This document shows, piece after piece, positions 17,208-22,618 of a stretch of DNA of 22,618 nucleotides. Location: positions 1 through 22,618 of the forward strand of contig CALHBZ010000223.1 in assembly GCA_937930605.1 (NCBI GenBank), in the 5' to 3' direction. How positions within the stretch are numbered: position 1 is the stretch's first letter; each line of letters begins with the position of its first letter. Source of the stretch: Streptococcus oralis (GTDB taxonomy: Bacteria; Bacillota; Bacilli; Lactobacillales; Streptococcaceae). A program made the position numbers and the translations under genes. The notes beneath the pieces are model-generated. The model was not told the DNA's origin. It saw nothing but the letters and a program-made list of their open reading frames with translations, and searched no databases.

Positions 17208-17265
17208 GAGTCAAGTAAATTTTTAGATTCAAAAATAGCACGCTAGCTGGCGTGCTAAAATTTAG
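17208..17265. repeat. Direct repeat copy B, right flank of the accessory island
   Basis: The match to 12965-13022 is 56 of 58 bases. It includes the hairpin TAGCACGC with GCGTGCTA (17236-17257) and outer TAAATTT with AAATTTA, which can pair. This copy lies upstream of the HD-gene promoter and is the likely parental one. Confidence 0.9.
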
Positions 17266-17306
17266 GTTATAGGGTTTGATGTATTTAGTCTTAATGATGT
17301 ATTGGT

Positions 17307-17335
17307 TTGGACTGCTGGGGGAGGTGTGTTATAAT
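17307..17335 (+). promoter_or_regulatory. Promoter of the HD-domain gene, leaderless arrangement
   Basis: -35 TTGGAC (17307-17312), 17-bp spacer, perfect -10 TATAAT (17330-17335) with an extended TGT. The ATG begins 7 bp past the -10, where transcription itself should start. Confidence 0.8.
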
Positions 17336-17341
17336 GGTCAT

Positions 17342-18646
17342 ATGAACGAAAAAGTATTCCGTGACCCAGTTCACAACTATATCCACGTCAATAATCAGGT
17401 CATCTACGACTTGATCAATACAAAGGAATTTCAACGTCTACGCCGTATCAAGCAACTAGGAACTTCTAGTTATACCTTCCATGGTGGGGAGCACAGCCGC
17501 TTCTCTCACTGTTTGGGGGTCTATGAGATTGCACGACGCATCACGGAGATTTTTGAAGAAAAATATCCTGAAGAATGGGACCCTGCTGAGTCTCTCTTGA
17601 CCATGACTGCTGCTCTCCTACATGACCTTGGGCATGGTGCCTACTCCCATACTTTTGAACATCTCTTTGATACAGATCATGAGGCCATTACTCAGGAAAT
17701 CATCCAAAGTCCTGAGACAGAGATTCACCAAGTCCTGCTTCAAGTAGCGCCAGATTTCCCAAAAAAGGTAGCCAGTGTCATCGACCATACCTATCCTAAC
17801 AAGCAGGTCGTACAGCTCATTTCTAGTCAGATTGATGCGGACCGTATGGACTATCTCTTGCGTGACTCCTATTTTACAGGAGCATCCTATGGGGAATTTG
17901 ACCTGACTCGAATCCTCCGAGTTATTCGTCCTATCGAAAATGGTATCGCCTTTCAGCGCAATGGCATGCATGCCATCGAAGACTATGTTCTCAGTCGCTA
18001 CCAGATGTATATGCAGGTTTATTTCCACCCAGCAACACGCGCCATGGAAGTTCTCCTACAAAATCTCCTCAAGCGCGCCAAGGAACTCTATCCTGCAGAC
18101 AAGGACTTCTTTGCACGCACTTCTCCACATCTCCTTCCTTTCTTTGAAAAAAATGTGACCTTGTCTGACTATCTGGCTCTTGATGATGGTGTGATGAATA
18201 CCTACTTCCAGCTCTGGATGACCAGTCCTGACAAGATTCTCGCAGACTTGTCGCAACGCTTTGTCAACCGCAAAGTCTTTAAATCCATCACCTTTTCACA
18301 AGAAGATCAAGACCAACTCTCTAGCATGAGAAAATTGGTTGAGGACATCGGTTTTGATCCAGACTACTACACTGCCATTCATAAGAACTTTGACCTTCCT
18401 TATGATATCTATCGTCCCGAATCTGAAAATCCACGGACACAGATTGAGATTCTACAGAAAAATGGTGAACTGGCGGAACTCTCTAGCCTATCTCCTATCG
18501 TCCAATCCCTTGCTGGCAGCCGCCACGGAGACAATCGTTTCTATTTCCCTAAAGAAATGTTAGATCAAAATAGCATCTTCGCAAGCATTACCCAGCAATT
18601 TTTACACTTGATTGAGAACGATCATTTTACCCCAAATAAGAACTAA
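17342..18646 (+). CDS. HD-domain deoxynucleoside triphosphohydrolase (YwfO / EF1143-like)
   Basis: This 434-aa protein matches the SAMHD1-like HD family in length and motifs: FSHCLGV with metal ligand H56, H94-D95 in ALLHDLGHGA, H98, H103, and D165 in SSQIDADRMDYLLRDS. These enzymes hydrolyse dNTPs to deoxynucleoside and triphosphate; the Enterococcus homologue is an allosterically controlled tetramer. I chose the ATG at 17342 because MNEKVFRDPVHNYIH is the family N-terminus. The longer upstream frame would encode a hydrophobic stretch across the promoter. There is no Shine-Dalgarno, as expected for a leaderless mRNA. It is 12 nt upstream of the HAD gene and probably co-transcribed with it. 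Confidence 0.92.
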   Translation: MNEKVFRDPVHNYIHVNNQVIYDLINTKEFQRLRRIKQLGTSSYTFHGGEHSRFSHCLGVYEIARRITEIFEEKYPEEWDPAESLLTMTAALLHDLGHGAYSHTFEHLFDTDHEAITQEIIQSPETEIHQVLLQVAPDFPKKVASVIDHTYPNKQVVQLISSQIDADRMDYLLRDSYFTGASYGEFDLTRILRVIRPIENGIAFQRNGMHAIEDYVLSRYQMYMQVYFHPATRAMEVLLQNLLKRAKELYPADKDFFARTSPHLLPFFEKNVTLSDYLALDDGVMNTYFQLWMTSPDKILADLSQRFVNRKVFKSITFSQEDQDQLSSMRKLVEDIGFDPDYYTAIHKNFDLPYDIYRPESENPRTQIEILQKNGELAELSSLSPIVQSLAGSRHGDNRFYFPKEMLDQNSIFASITQQFLHLIENDHFTPNKN

Positions 18647-18658
18647 TAGAGGAAATAT

Positions 18659-19465
18659 ATGAGTATTAAACTAATCGCCGTCGATATCGATGGTACCCTA
18701 GTCAACAGTAAAAAGGAAATCACTCCGGAAGTCTTTTCTGCCATCCAAGATGCCAAACAAGCCGGTGTCAAAGTCGTGATTGCAACGGGTCGTCCCATTG
18801 CAGGTGTTGCCAAACTTCTGGACGACTTGCAGTTGAGAAACGAGGGTGACTATGTTGTAACCTTCAACGGTGCCCTTGTCCAAGAAACTGCTACTGGCCA
18901 TGAGATTATCAGCGAATCCTTGACCTATGAGGATTATCTGGATATGGAATTCCTCAGTCGTAAGCTCGGTGTCCACATGCACGCTATTACTAAGGACGGT
19001 ATCTACACAGCCAATCGCAATATCGGAAAATACACGGTACACGAATCAACCCTCGTCAGCATGCCTATCTTCTACCGTACACCTGAAGAAATGGCTGACA
19101 AGGAAATCGTCAAGTGTATGTTTATTGATGAACCAGAAATTCTCGATGCTGCGATTGAAAAGATTCCAGCAGAATTTTACGAACGCTACTCTATCAACAA
19201 ATCTGCTCCTTTCTACCTCGAACTCCTTAAAAAGAATGTAGACAAGGGTTCAGCCATCACTCACTTGGCTGAAAAACTCGGATTGACCAAAGATGAAACC
19301 ATGGCGATCGGGGATGAAGAAAATGACCGTGCCATGCTGGAAGTCGTTGGAAACCCCGTTGTTATGGAAAATGGAAATCCAGAACTCAAAAAAATCGCCA
19401 AATACATCACCAAAACAAATGACGAATCCGGCGTTGCCCATGCCATCCGTACGTGGGTACTGTAA
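18659..19465 (+). CDS. Cof-type HAD-IIB family phosphatase
   Basis: This 268-aa protein has all four HAD motifs: nucleophile D9 and acid/base D11 in AVDIDGTLV, the Thr motif in ATGRP (42-46), K196 in KGSAITHLAEKLG, and GDEEND (218-223). The IIB cap lies between motifs II and III. The family (YidA/Cof-like) hydrolyses sugar phosphates, flavin or other small phosphoesters in the cytosol; the substrate here is unknown. AGAGGAAATAT precedes the ATG. It lies 12 nt after the HD gene and is closed by a strong terminator. Confidence 0.95.
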   Translation: MSIKLIAVDIDGTLVNSKKEITPEVFSAIQDAKQAGVKVVIATGRPIAGVAKLLDDLQLRNEGDYVVTFNGALVQETATGHEIISESLTYEDYLDMEFLSRKLGVHMHAITKDGIYTANRNIGKYTVHESTLVSMPIFYRTPEEMADKEIVKCMFIDEPEILDAAIEKIPAEFYERYSINKSAPFYLELLKKNVDKGSAITHLAEKLGLTKDETMAIGDEENDRAMLEVVGNPVVMENGNPELKKIAKYITKTNDESGVAHAIRTWVL

Positions 19466-19482
19466 AAAGGTAAGAATAGACG

Positions 19483-19509
19483 AACCCCGCTCAGCAGAGC
19501 GGGGTTTTT
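19483..19509 (+). terminator. Strong intrinsic terminator after the HAD gene
   Basis: AACCCCGCTC and GAGCGGGGTT form a perfect 10-bp GC-rich stem around AGCA, followed by TTT. Confidence 0.95.
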
Positions 19510-19595
19510 CAAATCAATAGTTTTTCTATCCCATCATTTTTAAAGTAATCAAGTTAATTCATCTAGGTAGATAAATCGCTATGAACTATGCTAAA

Positions 19596-20450
19596 TTACC
19601 AATCACTTGATGATCCTCCACCATCAAAACCACCACCAGACCAATCGTCACTCGACCAAGACGATGAGGAATCACTGCTACTTTCCTCAGGATACTTATC
19701 TCTATTTTTGCTACGGAAGTCTCTTAATGCTTTTTGCGACCATGAACCATCATTAATAAAGGCGGGATCATAGGGGAATAATTTATCATTACCCTTATAT
19801 GATTTATTAGATTTTCGTTTTCTTTCCGAAACAGTACCATTCTTAAAAAGATTAATCAAATAAGAAATTATAAAATATCCGCCACATAACAAAATAATTC
19901 CTATTGACATGTCCCATAATCCTTTTGCGATTTCAAGTAAATAATTTCTCTCCACCACAGGTGCGTCAGCTAATTTATACTCTTGATCGGAAATGTTTTG
20001 AATTATATCAATAACAGCACCGTCATAGTCTTTGGCTCGCATCTTATCACGAGAGGCATCTAATATTTTCTTAGCCTTTGTATCAGTCAATGTAATAGCT
20101 AGTTGATTAGAAGTTTCGATGCGAAACTTCCTGTCTTTTATAGCAATCAGTAACAATGCCCCCTTATTTGAATCCGAATAACCGATTTTCCAAGATCTGG
20201 CTATCGTATTTGACAATTCTTCTAAAGATTCACCATTTAGACTTTCAACAATATAAATGCCAATTTGAACTTCCGATTTGCTATTTAGTTCCTGTAGTTT
20301 ATCTGAAACAGCTCCTGATAAATAATGGTTTGGATCATAAATGCCATTAGAAGGTCTATCTGGTATCACTAAATCTGCTTGAGCTGGTCCAATAAAAAAT
20401 AACAGGATTGTAAAAAAAGATATTAAGATTAAAGCTATTTTTTTCATCAT
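19596..20450 (-). CDS. TPM-domain exported membrane protein (YgcG-like)
   Basis: This 284-aa protein has a signal peptide (1-25, cleavage after AQA), a TPM domain (~36-155) starting with the usual region YDPNHYLS and including the IGIYIVESL strand, a membrane segment (~178-202), a basic cytosolic stretch, and a tail rich in Ser, Asp, Trp and Gly that ends WSGGGFDGGGSSSDW. Family knowledge: the TPM domain is a periplasmic or extracellular fold found in plant Psb32 and bacterial YgcG; some members show phosphatase activity, but the physiological role is unclear. The topology puts TPM outside the cell. The start may be either of two adjacent ATGs; GGAAGG lies about 11 nt upstream. Confidence 0.9.
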   Translation of the reverse strand: MMKKIALILISFFTILLFFIGPAQADLVIPDRPSNGIYDPNHYLSGAVSDKLQELNSKSEVQIGIYIVESLNGESLEELSNTIARSWKIGYSDSNKGALLLIAIKDRKFRIETSNQLAITLTDTKAKKILDASRDKMRAKDYDGAVIDIIQNISDQEYKLADAPVVERNYLLEIAKGLWDMSIGIILLCGGYFIISYLINLFKNGTVSERKRKSNKSYKGNDKLFPYDPAFINDGSWSQKALRDFRSKNRDKYPEESSSDSSSSWSSDDWSGGGFDGGGSSSDW

Positions 20451-20798
20451 GAAAGTCGAACCTTCCTTTTGTTTACAATTTACAATTTCAATAAGAATGA
20501 GAATAAAGGATATTCTTTTTTAAAATAGAATTACTTTGATAAAGTCATCTTTCTATTGATCTATCGTAAAAGGTAGTTCCATTATAAGCTATTTATCTGA
20601 CTGAATCAACGCAAAAATATAGGAAAACTAGTTCTAAATTTTTATTAACAATATTGCATCTCAGCACTGAATGTTGCTTTCAAATTTGACCAATAAAATC
20701 ATTTCTACATAGTCTTCATACTAGAATTGAAATGCGAAATCAGATTATCTGCGGATGCCATAACCTTTTTATCCAGTCAATTTTTACTAATTGATTAT
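20451..20798. other. Gene-free stretch upstream of the TPM gene
   Basis: These AT-rich 348 bp must hold the TPM gene's promoter, but I cannot pick a convincing -35/-10 pair. A small hairpin (AGTCAATT with AATTGATT, about 20775-20796) just past the 78-aa gene lacks a T run and is a poor terminator. No repeat or RNA is recognised. Confidence 0.5.
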
Positions 20799-21035
20799 CT
20801 ATTTCCTCTGCTGAACTAAACTAATTTGTGATTGAATTTTGTCCAATAGAAATACCATTGTCACCAACCATAAAAACAAAATAACATTCAAAAACTTTTT
20901 ATAATATTCTGAGGAGAAATAATCCTTGCTAGCGCGCTGCTTTGTAACAAGGATATAAACAAGGTAAATCAGTGATAAGACAAAACCAATACAGATAAGG
21001 CCACTTTCAGACCACCATGAAAAAATCAGAAACAT
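20799..21035 (-). CDS. Small membrane protein, two predicted segments, unassigned
   Basis: This 78-aa protein has two hydrophobic segments, about residues 12-31 and 49-65, with a basic loop between them (KQRASKDYFSSEYYKKF). The loop would be cytosolic, with both ends outside. I do not recognise a family. It follows the 302-aa gene by 51 nt on the same strand. Its ribosome binding site is weak, so it may be translated poorly or be a remnant. The name should stay hypothetical. Confidence 0.55.
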   Translation of the reverse strand: MFLIFSWWSESGLICIGFVLSLIYLVYILVTKQRASKDYFSSEYYKKFLNVILFLWLVTMVFLLDKIQSQISLVQQRK

Positions 21036-21086
21036 TCTTGCCTACACTTTTTACAGTCTCCATGCCCTGGTGGAGTCCTTCCAAAT

Positions 21087-21995
21087 CTATTTTATGTGTT
21101 TCTCATACCATTCCTGATACTCTTGGTAACTGTTGAGCGGAGTCTCTTCCTTTGTTTTGGGGTCTATCCCAACAACATCTAGCTTATCCTGACCGACCGG
21201 CGCAAACCAATGGCGCATATCTTGGAAAATAGCTTCCGGATCGGAATAGGCTCCTTTTCTAACTACTATATTAGCGGCTCCCTCCATAGCCTTATAATAT
21301 TCGGGGTAGTCCCTAATAAAGTTTATATTAGTATCTTCTCTCACTTTTGAATCATTACTGTAGGCTAAATCGTAAGTGGGTATGAAGCCGTATTCAGTAG
21401 CTATCTTATCTAGATTGGTATAATCGAACGAAAAAGGGGTTCGTTTTGATTCTGCTTTATCTGTAGGTAGAGCTGGTACTATCTGTTCAGAAGCTACATC
21501 CAAAGCAACCTCCTTCTTATCTTCTCTATTTTGCTTATTCGTCAAAGAAAAAACTAAATAATCTTTCCCGTTATCAGTGTAGCCTCTTTTCTCATAAAAA
21601 TCCACTCTATAATTTTGGTCATAGGTTTGGATTAGTTTGACTACATCAATCGTCTTTGGTTGGTTCTCTAAATGATTGAGATCATAAACATCTAGCGTTA
21701 ATTCCACTAGATTACTCTCGCTCCTCCCAACAAACTTTGCATTACTTATAACAAAATGATTGGATAAAACAACTGGAATCATAGGCTCCTTCATTTTATA
21801 ATAAACATAACGGTTCTGGGAACCAAAGGTTTCGATACGCTCCACCTCCGTTTTAACTATCAATACCTCATGGTCTTCCTGCCATTGGACATATATGGGC
21901 CAAGTATAGGAATAGACACCATAGCCCACCAAAGAAACTAAAAGCAATCCCACAAACACCTTAGTTCGAAAGCTGAGAGTCTTTAGGTATTTCAT
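21087..21995 (-). CDS. Membrane-anchored extracytoplasmic protein, unassigned
   Basis: This 302-aa protein has one N-terminal membrane segment (~13-30), after which nearly everything is hydrophilic and should lie outside the cell. There is no Cys lipobox and no sortase motif. The first half of the exposed part has alternating beta-type pattern (KTEVERIETFGSQNRYVYYKM). The second half is richer in acidic residues and aromatics and ends YQEYQEWYEKHIK. I recognise no family or catalytic motif. AAGGAGG lies about 12 nt upstream of the ATG. It lies between an unassigned partial gene and the 78-aa membrane gene, probably in one leftward operon. Confidence 0.8.
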   Translation of the reverse strand: MKYLKTLSFRTKVFVGLLLVSLVGYGVYSYTWPIYVQWQEDHEVLIVKTEVERIETFGSQNRYVYYKMKEPMIPVVLSNHFVISNAKFVGRSESNLVELTLDVYDLNHLENQPKTIDVVKLIQTYDQNYRVDFYEKRGYTDNGKDYLVFSLTNKQNREDKKEVALDVASEQIVPALPTDKAESKRTPFSFDYTNLDKIATEYGFIPTYDLAYSNDSKVREDTNINFIRDYPEYYKAMEGAANIVVRKGAYSDPEAIFQDMRHWFAPVGQDKLDVVGIDPKTKEETPLNSYQEYQEWYEKHIK

Positions 21996-22048
21996 TTGGT
22001 AAAAATCCTCCTTTATTTAAGTTTGAATAAATAGAGCGAATCGTCCTC

Positions 22049-22618
22049 TTATTCTCCTTTTTCAACCAATATTCGGCGTTGTTTGTTCAGCTCGCGGTCT
22101 TTGGCAACATCGTAATACAAGTCAAACTCTTCTTTGGTATTGACTGAATGCTCTTGATCATCCTTACTGAGTTCGGCTGGAATCTTAAGCCCTTCGTAAA
22201 GATTCGTATTAGCTGGGACAAAAAGCTGATACAAATCAAGAAACTGTGGAACATCTCCATAAACCTTATCATAATCATACTTAGAATCAATCAAAAGGAA
22301 AAACTGAGAATCTTGCTCACTTAATAATTGATAAACTTTAGGTGCAGTTGTCTCCAAAACACTTCCCTTCAATACATCCGGACGAAAAGACAATTTATTT
22401 TGATTCAACAAATCATACGCTGTAGATGTTCTCAAATCGGTTGTCATCTTTCCCATCTTGTCCTTTAAAAGACCCAGATCTACCGAAGGTGTTTCAGGAA
22501 ACTGTTGTATTTTTGTATCTTCCCAATCAATTTGCTTGGTTTCTAAATTCAGCCATAATTGTTTTTTCTGTGATAGCTCCCATCCTCGTTTGTATACTTG
22601 TATGGAAATGTAGTCTTT
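22049..22618 (-). CDS. Unassigned protein, N-terminus beyond the right edge
   Basis: The frame is open to the window edge, giving 189 visible residues before the stop. Internal Met codons exist (for example at 22456), but the frame continues well upstream with no better start, so the true start lies outside. The visible part is hydrophilic and mixed charge, with WLNLETKQIDWED near the edge, a beta-like block QFFLLIDSKYDYDKVYGDV and a charged end KQRRILVEKGE. No family is recognised. It lies 53 nt upstream of the 302-aa gene on the same strand. Confidence 0.75.
   Translation of the reverse strand, partial: KDYISIQVYKRGWELSQKKQLWLNLETKQIDWEDTKIQQFPETPSVDLGLLKDKMGKMTTDLRTSTAYDLLNQNKLSFRPDVLKGSVLETTAPKVYQLLSEQDSQFFLLIDSKYDYDKVYGDVPQFLDLYQLFVPANTNLYEGLKIPAELSKDDQEHSVNTKEEFDLYYDVAKDRELNKQRRILVEKGE

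Noticed and set aside
17276..17341. Longer N-terminus for the HD-domain protein
   Set aside because: It would cross the promoter, adds a hydrophobic stretch unlike the family, and lacks a ribosome binding site; homologous proteins begin close to MNEKVFRDPV.
17618..18028. Leftward 136-codon frame inside the HD gene
   Set aside because: Antisense shadow of conserved HD coding sequence with no promoter or ribosome binding site.

Overview
The window looks like chromosomal DNA of a Streptococcus of the mitis group (mitis, oralis, infantis or pneumoniae-like). The clues are a YSIRK-type surface-protein signal, the rplU-prp-rpmA order with a Prp-cleavable L27, extended -10 promoters, low GC, and housekeeping families typical of these bacteria. 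Species cannot be fixed from the sequence alone.

Layout. (1) Positions 1-7900, minus strand: one open frame of 2633 codons that runs off the left edge. It encodes a secreted surface glycosidase with two catalytic modules, GH20 then GH84, surrounded by F5/8C (CBM32-like) and laminin-G-like modules and ending in the start of a G5 domain. A consensus promoter and a near-perfect CcpA (cre) site lie upstream. (2) 8216-9498, minus: rplU-prp-rpmA with an L21-type leader, its promoter and two terminators. (3) 9505-10194, minus: YoaK/DUF1275 membrane protein, divergent from (4) a Gfo/Idh/MocA oxidoreductase and a short DEAD-box helicase (plus, ATGA overlap) that end at a strong terminator facing (5) a DUF1934 gene (minus). 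(6) About 13023-17207: an AT-rich accessory island holding a small nucleotidyltransferase-fold gene (plus), a membrane GT2 glycosyltransferase and a 598-aa ParB-like plus nucleotidyltransferase-fold protein (both minus). A 58-bp direct repeat (56/58 identical), followed by a related promoter, flanks it. (7) 17342-19465, plus: an HD-domain dNTPase, apparently on a leaderless mRNA, and a Cof-type HAD phosphatase, ending at a strong terminator. (8) 19596-22618, minus: a TPM-domain exported protein and three unassigned genes (78 aa, 302 aa, and one cut by the right edge).

How the parts relate. The GH20-GH84 enzyme is probably a host-glycan (N-acetylhexosamine) degrading surface enzyme under carbon catabolite control. 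The ribosomal operon encodes both L27 and the protease that matures it. The island is the best candidate for something undescribed: its gene content (GT2 plus two nucleotidyltransferase folds, one fused to a ParB-like module) suggests sugar or polymer modification at the cell surface. Its flanking repeats suggest insertion by duplication of the upstream region of the HD gene, and possible loss by recombination.
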